This document shows positions 1 through 8,292 of a stretch of DNA of 64,000 nt, in pieces. This DNA is from an uncultured Pelagibacteraceae bacterium (GTDB taxonomy: Bacteria; Pseudomonadota; Alphaproteobacteria; Pelagibacterales; Pelagibacteraceae), in the NCBI GenBank assembly GCA_902555065.1, contig CACDQQ010000003.1, positions 1-64,000 of the forward strand, given 5' to 3'. The translations under genes were made by a program, and so were the position numbers. How positions within the stretch are numbered: the stretch's first letter is position 1; each line of letters opens with the position of its first letter. The notes below the pieces were generated by a model that saw only the letters and a list, made by a program, of their open reading frames with translations, was not told where the DNA came from and searched no databases.

Positions 1-340
1 CAATTTCATGACCTAAGTCCTTGCCATCTCCCTCGTCGTAATATCCAACTGCAAAACTAGGAGAGAAGGTGGTTGAATTAGATTTTTGAGTTAATTGATA
101 ACCTGTATAAATATATATTGCATCGTCAGCTGTTATCATTCCGCCTGATACAGGTTGAACATTTCCTAAGAAAATGTCTCTGCTAGCATTAAAATTTATA
201 TACTCAGCACCGAAAAGATTTGCTTTCTTACCATCATCGCTGAAATCAAACATGCCAGTGTAAAGGCTCCATTTATTTTCTGCATTAGAAAATGAGATAG
301 TAAGAAATAAAATTATTATAGCTTTAATTAAAATCTTCAT
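1..340 (-). CDS. PagL-like outer-membrane protein, 5' part only
   Basis: The gene runs off the left edge; about 113 N-terminal residues are visible, starting at the ATG complementary to 338-340. Residues 1-20 form a signal peptide (MKILIKAII..., cut after SNA). The mature part reads like the acyloxyacyl hydrolase / lipid A 3-O-deacylase (PagL-like) barrel family: a FGAEYINF strand near the start, a YIYTGYQL strand, and the element PSFAVGYYDEGDGKDLGHEI typical of that family. The catalytic His-Ser pair would lie in the missing C-terminal part, so enzyme activity cannot be judged. It follows ccmH on the same strand 15 bp downstream and may share its transcript. Assignment is by recalled family pattern. 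Confidence 0.6.
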   Translation of the reverse strand, partial: MKILIKAIIILFLTISFSNAENKWSLYTGMFDFSDDGKKANLFGAEYINFNASRDIFLGNVQPVSGGMITADDAIYIYTGYQLTQKSNSTTFSPSFAVGYYDEGDGKDLGHEI

Positions 341-354
341 ATTAAAAATTCTTG

Positions 355-714
355 TTACTTTATAGATACTTTTCTAATAATTAAAAGACCGCCAAAAGCG
401 AATAAAATCAAAGGTATTGACCAAAGTAGAAAAGTATTTTTGTTAAATTCTGGTTCATATACAATCCATTCACCATATTTATTTTTTAAATAATCATATA
501 TTTCTTCATCTTCTTTACCTTCATCAATCTTATTTTTTACAACAAGCTTCATACTTATCGCAAAATCAGACTGGGAATCGTAAACAGATTGACCTTGGCA
601 TATTAAACACCTTAAGTTTTTTGTAATTTGATCTACTTTAGCGTTTATTTCATTAGCATAGGAAAAATTAAAACTAAAATATAGCAGCATTATTAATTTT
701 AAAATTTTAAGCAT
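355..714 (-). CDS. ccmH: Cytochrome c maturation protein CcmH
   Basis: A 119-aa protein with an N-terminal signal/anchor (1-20), the family's LRCLICQ redox motif at residues 34-40 (Cys36, Cys39) and one C-terminal membrane segment (about 93-113). In the family this periplasmic dithiol works with CcmF and CcmG to reduce apocytochrome c CxxCH motifs before heme ligation. Its length fits the short CcmH form; the CcmI/TPR extension found fused to some homologues is absent. It overlaps ccmG by 8 bp and is the last ccm gene in the run, which indicates translational coupling. Confidence 0.93.
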   Translation of the reverse strand: MLKILKLIMLLYFSFNFSYANEINAKVDQITKNLRCLICQGQSVYDSQSDFAISMKLVVKNKIDEGKEDEEIYDYLKNKYGEWIVYEPEFNKNTFLLWSIPLILFAFGGLLIIRKVSIK

Positions 715-1237
715 TTTTTTTTAATAAATTTTTTATTTCTATTAAATTTTCGCTCGTCAATGGACCAATATACTTTTTTATTATCTCATTGGTTTTACCA
801 CTTATAATGAAAGTTTCAGGAACACCAATGGCTCCAAATTCTATTGATTTTGTTCCATCATTATCTGTGATAATTTCTGAATAAGGGTTTCCAAGTAAGC
901 TTAAAAAATTTTTCGCATTTTTTGGACTGTCTTTATAATTAATTCCAATTATATTTATGTTCATATCTTTTAATTGCATTAAAAACTGATGTTCTTCTCT
1001 ACATGGTGCACACCAAGATGCCCAAATATTTACTACTGAAGGACTATTTTTATCAAATAAGTCTGAAATATTAATTATTTCATCAGAAAATAGTTTTTTT
1101 GCATTAAGTGAAAAATCTATTTGACTGTTTAATTTCTCGTTAGAGTAATCTTTCGATACGTTCAATCCCTTGAGCAAGATTATAAAAATTATTATTAATG
1201 TTAGTAGTAATCCTAAAAATTTAATATTTTTGCTCAT
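707..1237 (-). CDS. ccmG: Periplasmic thioredoxin CcmG/DsbE
   Basis: A thioredoxin-fold protein, 176 aa when started at the Met of MSKNIKFL. An in-frame start 15 bp upstream is possible but lies deeper inside ccmF. An uncleaved N-terminal membrane anchor spans about residues 7-23. The active site is WCAPC (75-79) inside IWASWCAPCREEH, and a cis-Pro follows in GVPETFII. In the family it keeps CcmH and apocytochrome thiols reduced for heme attachment. Its 5' end overlaps ccmF and its 3' end overlaps ccmH, so the three genes read as one translationally coupled unit. Confidence 0.95.
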   Translation of the reverse strand: MSKNIKFLGLLLTLIIIFIILLKGLNVSKDYSNEKLNSQIDFSLNAKKLFSDEIINISDLFDKNSPSVVNIWASWCAPCREEHQFLMQLKDMNINIIGINYKDSPKNAKNFLSLLGNPYSEIITDNDGTKSIEFGAIGVPETFIISGKTNEIIKKYIGPLTSENLIEIKNLLKKNA

Positions 1238-3101
1238 TTTTTCTAATAACACTTAATAAACCACCAAAACCAATAAATATAGTTGAGATCCATATCCAAA
1301 TCATTAAGGGTTTATATTGATATCTTACGTTATAATAACCATCGTCTTTTAGAATATTAAATACTAAAAAATTATCTGAAAATAATGTTGTCTTAATATC
1401 TGCTTCACTCGTAATAGTTAAAGGTTGCTGGTAAATTCTAACTTCTGGGTATAAAGCAAAAGAGGAATTTTTGTTTGTAACTTCAAAAATAGCTTTAAGA
1501 GATTTATAATTGTCCACATCTTTAACATTAACTTCTTTTAATTTTACAACTTTTTCATTGAACATTCTTTCATCTCCTACTTTCATATTTGAATTGAATT
1601 CATTAGAAAAAAGACCATTCAATAAGATACTTGTAATTAATAAACTAAAACCAAAATGTGAAATTTTTTGGCTAATCGAAGATCTACTAACAAAAAAATC
1701 TTTAATTGTTACTAATAAAAGATAGATGCTCAAAACTATCAGAGGAATAGATAACAAAAACGAATTTTCTGTTTTTGTTAAAATGACATATGAAATAAGT
1801 AGTGAGACAGAAAAAATAATTAAAATATTATAATTAAACTTTTTTAATTTATCTTTAATCCATTTCAAACTTGGGCCAAAACTCATGAATATTAAAAAAG
1901 GAATTAAGAAAGGTATTAAAAGATTATGATAAAAAGGTGGGCCAACAGAAATTTTTGAACCATTTAAAACTTCAAGAAAGATTGGATAAATTGTACCAAC
2001 AAGAACAACAGATAAAAAAAACATCATAAACCAGTTATTCACTAATATTGCAGTCTCTTTACTTAAAATAAAATTCTCTTTTGCTGCGTTTGATATTTTA
2101 TTCTGATTAAAAAAGAAAATTAATATAGACATCAATATTAGGATAAAGAGAAAAATTAATATAAATAACCCTCTTGATGGATCGTTTGCAAAAGTATGAA
2201 TTGAATTTAAAATTCCAGACCTAACAAGAAAAGTGCCACTCATACTCAGTGAAAAAGTTGTAATTGACAAAATAATAGTCCACTCTTTAAACGAATTTCT
2301 TTTCTGTAAAACAATTACTGTATGCAGGAGTGCAGTTAAGCAAAACCATGGCATTAATGAAACATTTTCTACAGGATCCCAAAACCAAAAACCTCCCCAG
2401 CCCAGCTCATAATATGCCCATATAGATCCTAGCAAAATACCGATCGTTAAAAATACCCAAGATACCAAAACCCATTTTTTAATATGTCTTGCCCACTTAT
2501 CTCCAATATTTCCGCTAATCATTGAGGCAAGTGAAGCTGAAAAGATAATAGATGTTCCAACATAGCCTAAATATAAAATTGGAGGGTGAATAGCTAAAGC
2601 AGGGTCTTGTAAAATAGGGTTCAAACCTAATCCCTCACTAGGAATTGGATAAAGCGTTTTGAATGGGTTGGAAGTTAATAAAATAAAAACTAGAAAACCT
2701 GAAATAATAATTTGTTGAAATAGTATCGTTAGAAGTTTGTATTTAGTATCTTGTGATCTTGAATTTAATAAAAAAATAAATAAAAAAATTGAAAGAACTA
2801 ATAACCACAATAATAAACTTCCCTCGTGATTTCCCCATGTGCCTGAAACTTTATAAAATAAAGGTTTTAAAGTATGAGAATTGTTGAAAACAGTTTCATT
2901 ACTAAAATCTGAAATTACAAAAGCTGCAACTAGACTAAAAAAACTTACCATAATCATTATCGTTTGTATTGAAGTAATTAAAATAAAGTTTTTATCTAAA
3001 TTTTTATTTTCTGAATTTGCATCCAAGTATGACTTAAAAATTAAATAAACAGATGCAATTAAAGCAATATATAAAGAATAATTTCCTAAATAATTAGACA
3101 T
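1221..3101 (-). CDS. ccmF: Cytochrome c heme lyase CcmF
   Basis: A 626-aa polytopic membrane protein with the tryptophan-rich WWD signature at about residues 234-252 (GWGGFWFWDPVEN...MPW). Conserved histidines lie in WGNHEGS (His92), HPPILYLGY (His172) and SIHTF. In the family CcmF takes heme from holo-CcmE and ligates it to reduced apocytochrome c. Length is near the usual 630-660 aa. ccmE lies 5 bp upstream and ccmG overlaps its end. It is full length, with no sign of the CcmF split seen in some lineages. Confidence 0.97.
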   Translation of the reverse strand: MSNYLGNYSLYIALIASVYLIFKSYLDANSENKNLDKNFILITSIQTIMIMVSFFSLVAAFVISDFSNETVFNNSHTLKPLFYKVSGTWGNHEGSLLLWLLVLSIFLFIFLLNSRSQDTKYKLLTILFQQIIISGFLVFILLTSNPFKTLYPIPSEGLGLNPILQDPALAIHPPILYLGYVGTSIIFSASLASMISGNIGDKWARHIKKWVLVSWVFLTIGILLGSIWAYYELGWGGFWFWDPVENVSLMPWFCLTALLHTVIVLQKRNSFKEWTIILSITTFSLSMSGTFLVRSGILNSIHTFANDPSRGLFILIFLFILILMSILIFFFNQNKISNAAKENFILSKETAILVNNWFMMFFLSVVLVGTIYPIFLEVLNGSKISVGPPFYHNLLIPFLIPFLIFMSFGPSLKWIKDKLKKFNYNILIIFSVSLLISYVILTKTENSFLLSIPLIVLSIYLLLVTIKDFFVSRSSISQKISHFGFSLLITSILLNGLFSNEFNSNMKVGDERMFNEKVVKLKEVNVKDVDNYKSLKAIFEVTNKNSSFALYPEVRIYQQPLTITSEADIKTTLFSDNFLVFNILKDDGYYNVRYQYKPLMIWIWISTIFIGFGGLLSVIRKNEQKY

Positions 3102-3106
3102 ACAAA

Positions 3107-3529
3107 TTAATTATTTTTCATAGCTTCGCTGACTTCAGGAGGCATATAATTTTCATCATGTTTTGCTAAAATCTTGTCAGCATTTAGAAAACTTTTATCC
3201 TTTAAGAAACCTTCAGCAACTACACCCTTACCCTCCTCAAACAAATTAGGTACAGATCCATTAAAGTTGACTAATAATTCATTTTTGAAATCCGTAATTA
3301 CGAAAAAAATTTCTTTATCGTTTATTTTAATAGAATTTTTTTTCACCATTCCACCAACTCTAATTTTTTGAGCATTTTTGATTTCATTAAGGTTTTTAAT
3401 GTCTGTTGGAGACTTAAAATATACCACGTTTTCCTCAAGAGTTTTAACCACCAAAAAAATTGTAAGAACTAATGAAATTAAAATTAAAAAAATAAAAAGG
3501 GCTCTAAATTTAACTTTTTTTCCGTACAT
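3107..3529 (-). CDS. ccmE: Heme chaperone CcmE
   Basis: A 140-aa protein with one N-terminal membrane anchor (about 9-29) and a periplasmic OB-fold. The heme-binding signature [12 protein letters not shown] carries the covalently heme-binding His124 and the conserved Tyr128. In the family it accepts heme at the CcmC/CcmD complex and delivers it to CcmF. It sits between ccmD and ccmF with gaps of 11 and 5 bp. Confidence 0.96.
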   Translation of the reverse strand: MYGKKVKFRALFIFLILISLVLTIFLVVKTLEENVVYFKSPTDIKNLNEIKNAQKIRVGGMVKKNSIKINDKEIFFVITDFKNELLVNFNGSVPNLFEEGKGVVAEGFLKDKSFLNADKILAKHDENYMPPEVSEAMKNN

Positions 3530-3540
3530 GTGAATTTTAG

Positions 3541-3774
3541 TTAAACTTTAGATGTAGAAGTGTTTGCTAATATTTCTCTGTACGTTTTTTGCTTAGCTAC
3601 TGATGCAAGTTTCTTTTCATCTAGTGATTTATAATTTTCCTCAAATTTCTTTTTCTCTTTAATTAAGTTTAATTTTACTACCACATATAAGAAACTAAAA
3701 GAAAGTAGAGTGAATATAAATGATGACCAAACATATACACCGTATCCATTCATATTTAGTAGTTCGTTAATCAT
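3541..3774 (-). CDS. ccmD: Heme exporter subunit CcmD
   Basis: A 77-aa protein with a short N-terminal GYGVYVWSS element (residues 11-19) and a single membrane helix (about 15-37), then a charged cytoplasmic tail with a Lys/Glu-rich helix. The GYGxYVWxS motif and the position between ccmC and ccmE identify CcmD, which stabilises the CcmC-heme-CcmE complex. It is a little longer than the usual 45-70 aa because of its tail. It overlaps the end of ccmC by 4 bp. Confidence 0.85.
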   Translation of the reverse strand: MINELLNMNGYGVYVWSSFIFTLLSFSFLYVVVKLNLIKEKKKFEENYKSLDEKKLASVAKQKTYREILANTSTSKV

Positions 3775-4478
3775 AATCTATTAAGACCTTTATTTTTAAT
3801 CTTTAACAGTTCTGTATTATATTTCATTAAAAATATCAAAAGTGAAAATAGAGCAAATGCCGCAGTCATTATAGCTAATGGTGTCAACATTGAAGAGTGA
3901 ATTGTTGTTTCTTCTAAAATTTTTACTGACGCAGGTTGGTGTAAAGTATTCCACCATTCTACTGAGAATTTTATAACTGGAATATTTATAAGACCAATAA
4001 TTGCTATTATTGAGCTAATTTTTTCTGCTTTACTAGTATCTGTCGTAATCTTCCAAGAAGTAATGAACAATAAATAAAAAATTGAAAGTAATAGCATTGA
4101 AGTTATTCTTGCATCCCAAGCCCACCAAGTTCCCCAGGTTGGTTTTCCCCAAATTGATCCTGTAACTAAGGCTATTATGCTAAAAACAAAACCAGATGGT
4201 GCTAAACTTTTTGTTATTAAAGAAAAATTTTTATTTTTAAAAACAAAAACTCCAAAAGAAAGAATTGAAATAAATGAAAATATTCCAAGTGATATCCAAG
4301 CTGATGGAACATGGACATACATAATCCTAACTGAATCACTCTGCTTATAATCTTCGGGAGAAAGAACTAAAGCTTCAACTAATCCAAGTATCAATACAAT
4401 TATAAATAGCGCAAATACAAACTTTTGTATTTTATTAATTATCTTTAAAGTATTATTTGGATTGAAATAATTAATCAT
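3771..4478 (-). CDS. ccmC: Heme delivery protein CcmC
   Basis: A six-helix membrane protein, 235 aa from the ATG at 4478; an in-frame GTG at 4493 would add five residues. It has the WWD heme-handling motif (WGKPTWGTWWAWDAR, about 110-124) and the two flanking periplasmic histidines in MYVHVPSAW (His56) and LHQPAS (His180). In the family it loads heme onto CcmE with CcmD. It heads the ccm run. The ABC part CcmAB and CcmI are not in this window. Its upstream region holds a nested inverted repeat (4510-4624). Confidence 0.95.
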   Translation of the reverse strand: MINYFNPNNTLKIINKIQKFVFALFIIVLILGLVEALVLSPEDYKQSDSVRIMYVHVPSAWISLGIFSFISILSFGVFVFKNKNFSLITKSLAPSGFVFSIIALVTGSIWGKPTWGTWWAWDARITSMLLLSIFYLLFITSWKITTDTSKAEKISSIIAIIGLINIPVIKFSVEWWNTLHQPASVKILEETTIHSSMLTPLAIMTAAFALFSLLIFLMKYNTELLKIKNKGLNRL

Positions 4479-4509
4479 AATTTTATATAACACATAAATT
4501 TTAGATTAA

Positions 4510-4624
4510 AATTGTCCAAAATTTTCTGACCAAGAATACAGAGGGAGATAGAGGAAAAAACAGTACTCTTGATCAGAATTAAATATTTTATAACAAACAG
4601 ATATGACAGAGATTTGGGACAATT
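4510..4624 (-). ncRNA. Candidate structured RNA or 5' leader of the ccm operon
   Basis: Two nested complementary pairs occupy the hspQ-ccmC gap. The outer arms are 4510-4520 and 4613-4624 (11 pairs with one bulged base). The inner arms are 4524-4535 and 4567-4578 (12 pairs). On the plus strand the inner stem has one C-A mismatch; read as minus-strand RNA the same position is a G-U wobble, so the stem is unbroken. That favours transcription with hspQ and ccm. The inner 31-nt loop is pyrimidine-rich on the minus strand (CCTCTATCTCCCTC). The structure ends 32 nt before the ccmC ATG. No U-tract terminator follows. It matches no RNA family I recognise. Confidence 0.4.
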
Positions 4625-4646
4625 GTGTTTAAATATTGGCTATTAG

Positions 4647-4967
4647 TTAATTTGAAGGCTTGAAGTAGCTTGATCCACGCTTACCTGAAAAAATTTCATT
4701 AATTAGAGGGTGTTTAATAGGCTCTTCAGAGTCATCAAATAATAGATTTTGCTCAGACACATAAGCCTCGTAAGTAATTTCGTCATTCTCTGCTAGTAAA
4801 TGATAAAATGGCTGATCCTTTCTAGGTCTCACGTTTTTTGGAATCGATTGATACCACTCTTCTGAGTTATTAAATTCAAAGTCAACATCGTAAATCACAC
4901 CTCTAAAATCGAAGTGTCTATGTTTTACAATGTCTCCAATTGAAAATTTAGCTTTTTGAGTGCTCAT
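4647..4967 (-). CDS. hspQ: Heat shock protein HspQ (YccV-like)
   Basis: A 106-aa soluble protein matching the HspQ / hemimethylated-DNA-binding YccV domain: KFSIGDIVKHRHFDFRGV at the N-terminus, then EWYQSIP and DQPFYHLL, and the family's YEAYVSEQNL element. In enterobacteria HspQ is a heat-induced specificity factor and substrate of Lon protease. It stands alone on the minus strand, 168 bp upstream of ccmC. A candidate RpoH-type promoter lies at 4976-5003 with only 8 nt between its -10 element and the ATG, so the mRNA may be leaderless. Confidence 0.9.
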   Translation of the reverse strand: MSTQKAKFSIGDIVKHRHFDFRGVIYDVDFEFNNSEEWYQSIPKNVRPRKDQPFYHLLAENDEITYEAYVSEQNLLFDDSEEPIKHPLINEIFSGKRGSSYFKPSN

Positions 4968-4975
4968 GATATTAA

Positions 4976-5003
4976 ATATGGATATTTGATGATAAAAATC
5001 AAT
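4976..5003 (-). promoter_or_regulatory. Candidate RpoH-type heat-shock promoter of hspQ
   Basis: Read on the minus strand: ATTGAT (-35, 4998-5003), a 14-nt spacer, then ATCCATAT (-10, 4976-4983). The RpoH consensus recalled from proteobacteria is CTTGAA - about 14 nt - CCCCATNT; the match is 4 of 6 and 6 of 8. Spacing and -10 are the same as at hslV in this window. Inference from sequence only. Confidence 0.5.
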
Positions 5004-5045
5004 AAAAAAAATATAAATGTTTTATTAATCTGTTAATATGTAGCA

Positions 5046-5597
5046 GTGAATAAATCACTTCTAAAATTTATTACAGACGTTGGGCCTTTGGCTATTTTTT
5101 TCTTCTTTTATTATAACAGTGATAAAAATTTAAAAGTTGCAATACCACCTCTAATTGTCGCAACAATAATTTCTGTTCTTTTGGTTTGGATACTGGAAAA
5201 AAAAGTTCCGATGGTTCCTTTGTTAGGAGGAATTTTAATTACTCTATTTGGAGGTTTAACAATTTATTTTGATAATCCAATTTTTATTTATATGAAACCC
5301 ACTATTATAAATATTTTATTTGCCTTAGCTTTATTCTTTGGAAAATACTTCACCAATGAGCCAGTTTTAAAATTAATACTAGGAAAAACACTGCCAATGT
5401 CTGATGAAGGTTGGAAAATTTTAAATAATAGATGGACTTATTTTTTTATTTTTTTAGCTATATTAAATGAAATTGTTTGGAGAACTCAAACAGAAGAATT
5501 TTGGGTTAACTTTAAAGTTTGGGGAATGTTACCAATTACATTCATTTTTACAGCATCCCAAGTTGGGTTGATTAATAAACACAAATTAAATGACTAA
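5046..5597 (+). CDS. yciB: Inner membrane septation protein YciB/IspZ
   Basis: A 183-aa membrane protein with about five or six helices and the family's hallmarks: KFITDVGPLAIFFF near the start, KPTIINILFALALFFGK in the middle, and GWKILNNRWTYFFIFLAILNEIVWR toward the end, quoted here as three separate motifs of the family with Trp/Arg pairs. YciB is an inner-membrane protein linked to septation and envelope synthesis. The start is a GTG at 5046; no clear Shine-Dalgarno precedes it. It is divergent from hspQ and overlaps the DUF2794 gene by 8 bp. Confidence 0.9.
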   Translation: MNKSLLKFITDVGPLAIFFFFYYNSDKNLKVAIPPLIVATIISVLLVWILEKKVPMVPLLGGILITLFGGLTIYFDNPIFIYMKPTIINILFALALFFGKYFTNEPVLKLILGKTLPMSDEGWKILNNRWTYFFIFLAILNEIVWRTQTEEFWVNFKVWGMLPITFIFTASQVGLINKHKLND

Positions 5598-5925
5598 TTT
5601 AAAATTAGTAATAAATAATTCAAATAAAGAGCAAAACCAAAGGTACTTTTTTGAAAAAAAAGAACTAAAAATTATATTAGACCTATATGCTAAAATGGTA
5701 TCCGAAGGATCTTGGAAAGACTATGGCCTCTCAATATCAAGTAAAAGAGTAAGTTTTAGTATTTTTAAAAATGCAGCAGAAAAAGCTATCTACAACATTA
5801 GTAAAAATTTTAAACCTTCTAATAAGAATTTGAAATATCTAATAACTGATAGAAATGGTAAAATTTTAAATAATGCTTATGATTTAGAAATACTTCTGAA
5901 AAAAACAAATTGGAAAAAACTATAG
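5590..5925 (+). CDS. DUF2794 protein
   Basis: A 111-aa soluble protein of the alphaproteobacterial DUF2794 family, recognised by the F-x-K-K-E-L-K-I-I-L-D-L-Y pattern followed by MVSEGSWKDYGL and a VSFSIFKNAAEKAIYNI strand. No biochemical role is established for the family as far as I know. It overlaps yciB by 8 bp and is probably translated from the same transcript. It ends 7 bp before the convergent Bax-inhibitor gene. Confidence 0.8.
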   Translation: MTNLKLVINNSNKEQNQRYFFEKKELKIILDLYAKMVSEGSWKDYGLSISSKRVSFSIFKNAAEKAIYNISKNFKPSNKNLKYLITDRNGKILNNAYDLEILLKKTNWKKL

Positions 5926-5932
5926 TTTTTGA

Positions 5933-6691
5933 TTATCTTCTTTGACCAAACAATCTTAAAAGCATTATAAATAAATTTATAAAATCCAAGTATAATGTTA
6001 AAGCTCCCATGACAGCTTTCTTCCCAATTACTTCGCCTGAATCTGAAGCTGCGTACATGTTCTTAATTTTTTGTGTATCGTATGCAGTTAATCCAACAAA
6101 TATAAGAACTCCAATGATTGAGATAGCAAAGTACATCATTGAGGATTTTAAGAAAATATTTACTAAAGATGCGATTATAATACCGATCAAACCCATCATT
6201 AAGAATGATCCAAATTTTGTTAGGTCTCTTTTAGTTGTGTAACCATATATACTCATAGCTCCAAATGTTGCTGAAGATATGAAAAATACTCTCGTCACAC
6301 TAAGTCCTGTGTAAACTAATAAAATTGATGATAGTGATAAGCCCATCAAGGCTGCAAAAATCCAAAAAGTAGTTTGAGCTTTTGAAGAACTCATTTTATT
6401 TATCCCAAAACTCATATAAAAAACAATTCCGAGAGGAGCTAACATAACCACCCATTTTAATCCAGATAGATAAATTGCATTTCCGAACTCAGTTAAAGCA
6501 ACTATTGATCCACTTGCATCTGTAACTACTGACATTTTAAAAGATAGCAATGCAATGATCCCCGTTAGCAAAACTCCGGTTGCCATGTAGTTGTAAACTT
6601 TAAGCATGTAGGCTCTAAGGCCTTCATCCATTACAACAGCTTTTTTTGCTGTCGTTGATCTATTTAAAATATTGTCTCTATTGAATTCCAT
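5933..6691 (-). CDS. Bax inhibitor-1/YccA family membrane protein
   Basis: A 252-aa protein with a 25-residue soluble N-terminus and seven predicted membrane helices. It shows the BI-1 family's first-helix pattern (YMLKVYNYMATGVLLTGIIA) and the C-terminal FVGLTAYDTQKIK element with the Asp-Thr pair before the last helix. Members act as membrane ion/pH-responsive channels or FtsH-associated modulators (YccA). The exact function here is not determinable. It is a monocistronic gene on the minus strand, divergent from the aldo/keto reductase. Confidence 0.9.
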   Translation of the reverse strand: MEFNRDNILNRSTTAKKAVVMDEGLRAYMLKVYNYMATGVLLTGIIALLSFKMSVVTDASGSIVALTEFGNAIYLSGLKWVVMLAPLGIVFYMSFGINKMSSSKAQTTFWIFAALMGLSLSSILLVYTGLSVTRVFFISSATFGAMSIYGYTTKRDLTKFGSFLMMGLIGIIIASLVNIFLKSSMMYFAISIIGVLIFVGLTAYDTQKIKNMYAASDSGEVIGKKAVMGALTLYLDFINLFIMLLRLFGQRR

Positions 6692-6763
6692 AATTTAATA
6701 TATAGTAATAAATTTTAAATTTTTCAAGCAGTCAAAATATAGGTAACAAATACTTAATGTTTA

Positions 6764-7798
6764 ATGAATTATAAAAAATTAGGAACAACTGATATAGATA
6801 TTAGCACAATTTGTCTCGGCACCATGACTTGGGGTGAACAAAATAGCCAAGAAGAGGCCTTCGAACAAATGGATTTCTCACTAGAAAATGGGGTTAATTT
6901 TTGGGATACAGCAGAACTTTATGCGGTACCCCCTAAAGCTGAAACTTTTGGTCATACAGAGACAATCATTGGAAATTGGTTTGAAAAAACAAAAAAAAGA
7001 AAAGATGTGATACTTGCAACTAAAGTTTGTGGTCCTGCGAGAGATTATATTAGAAATGGTGAAAATAGTTTTGTAGGGAAGAATCTCGAAACTGCACTTC
7101 ATAACAGCCTTAAAAGACTTAAAACTGATTATATAGATTTATATCAGCTTCACTGGCCAGAAAGAAATGTAAACAATTTTGGAAGACTGGGTTACGTGCA
7201 TAAAGAAAATGAATGGAATAAATTCGAAGACGTGTTGGTTGAATTACAAAAGTATATTGAGCAAGGTAAAATAAGACATGTAGGTTTATCTAATGAAACT
7301 CCTTGGGGTGTTATGAATTATCTCAAACTTTCAAAGGAAAGGAGTTTGCCTAGAATGATGTCCATACAAAATCCCTATAGTTTATTAAATAGGTCATATG
7401 AAGTTGGATTAGCTGAAGTGTCTATAAGAGAAAATATTGGCTGCTTATCTTATTCTCCTTTAGCCAGTGGTTTTTTAAGTGGCAAATATAGAAATAAGCA
7501 ATTTCCAAAAGGATCTCGGATGGAAAGAGATTGGGATTTTTGGACAAGATATCGAAAACCAAATACTAATGAAGCTGTTGAAGAATATTTTAAAATTAGT
7601 GAAAAATACAACATTGATATGAGTCAAATGTGTATAAAATTTTGTGAGATACAGGATTTTATGTCTAGCGTTATTATTGGTGCAACAACAATGGAGCAGT
7701 TGAAAACAAACATAGAAAGTGTAAAAGTGAATCTTGATAAAGAAATAATTAATGAAATTAATGAAATTCAAAAAAAATATCCAAATCCATGTCCATAA
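6764..7798 (+). CDS. NADP(H)-dependent aldo/keto reductase, Tas-like
   Basis: A 344-aa (alpha/beta)8-barrel oxidoreductase. The catalytic tetrad is visible: Asp48 and Tyr53 in WDTAELYAVPP, Lys87 in ATKVCGP and His130 in LYQLHWPER. The AVPP insertion and GLSNETPWG segment are characteristic of the Tas (YccK/YghZ-like) subgroup. The C-terminal SSVIIGATTMEQLKTN segment forms the nucleotide-binding end. The physiological substrate is unknown. It overlaps the following IalB-like gene by 10 bp. Confidence 0.9.
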   Translation: MNYKKLGTTDIDISTICLGTMTWGEQNSQEEAFEQMDFSLENGVNFWDTAELYAVPPKAETFGHTETIIGNWFEKTKKRKDVILATKVCGPARDYIRNGENSFVGKNLETALHNSLKRLKTDYIDLYQLHWPERNVNNFGRLGYVHKENEWNKFEDVLVELQKYIEQGKIRHVGLSNETPWGVMNYLKLSKERSLPRMMSIQNPYSLLNRSYEVGLAEVSIRENIGCLSYSPLASGFLSGKYRNKQFPKGSRMERDWDFWTRYRKPNTNEAVEEYFKISEKYNIDMSQMCIKFCEIQDFMSSVIIGATTMEQLKTNIESVKVNLDKEIINEINEIQKKYPNPCP

Positions 7799-8289
7799 TT
7801 TTTAAGATAATTTTTTTTATTCTCTTATTAGGATCAACTTCTTATTCAGAAGAATTAAATAAAATAGGAACATTTAAAGACTGGGATGCAATTGTTGTTA
7901 CTAATGGGGATAGTAAAGTATGTTTTGCTCAATCTAAACCTGTTCTTCAATCTCCAAAAAAAAATGATAGAGATGCAAGATTATTTGTGACTTTCAGACC
8001 ATCTGATAAAATTAAAGACGAAGTAAGCACAACGTCAGGCTATGAATACAACAGTCAAAATTCAATTACAGCTAGCTCTGGTAAATCAAAATATAAATTT
8101 GATATAGCTCAAGATAATTTTGCATGGATTTCAAGCAATAAAATTGAAAAAAAAGTTGTTAAAAGAATGAAAAAGGCCTCTAGATTAATGGTTACTGGAT
8201 ATAATAAATCTGGTTCTCAAACAATTGATCACTATTCCTTGATGGGCTTCACTAAAGCATACAACGCAGCTAAAAAAAGCTGCAGTTAA
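7789..8289 (+). CDS. IalB-like (invasion-associated locus B) exported protein
   Basis: A 166-aa protein with a signal peptide (residues 1-20). The mature domain follows the IalB family pattern: FKDWDAIVV, Cys45 in KVCFAQSKP, a strand LFVTFRP, then DNFAWISS and the terminal HYSLMGFTKAY...SC. The two cysteines (45 and 165) may form a disulfide. The family is common in alphaproteobacteria and is not tied to invasion in free-living species; its function is unknown. The start overlaps the aldo/keto reductase stop and argG follows 3 bp later. Confidence 0.75.
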   Translation: MSIIFKIIFFILLLGSTSYSEELNKIGTFKDWDAIVVTNGDSKVCFAQSKPVLQSPKKNDRDARLFVTFRPSDKIKDEVSTTSGYEYNSQNSITASSGKSKYKFDIAQDNFAWISSNKIEKKVVKRMKKASRLMVTGYNKSGSQTIDHYSLMGFTKAYNAAKKSCS

Positions 8290-8292
8290 ATA

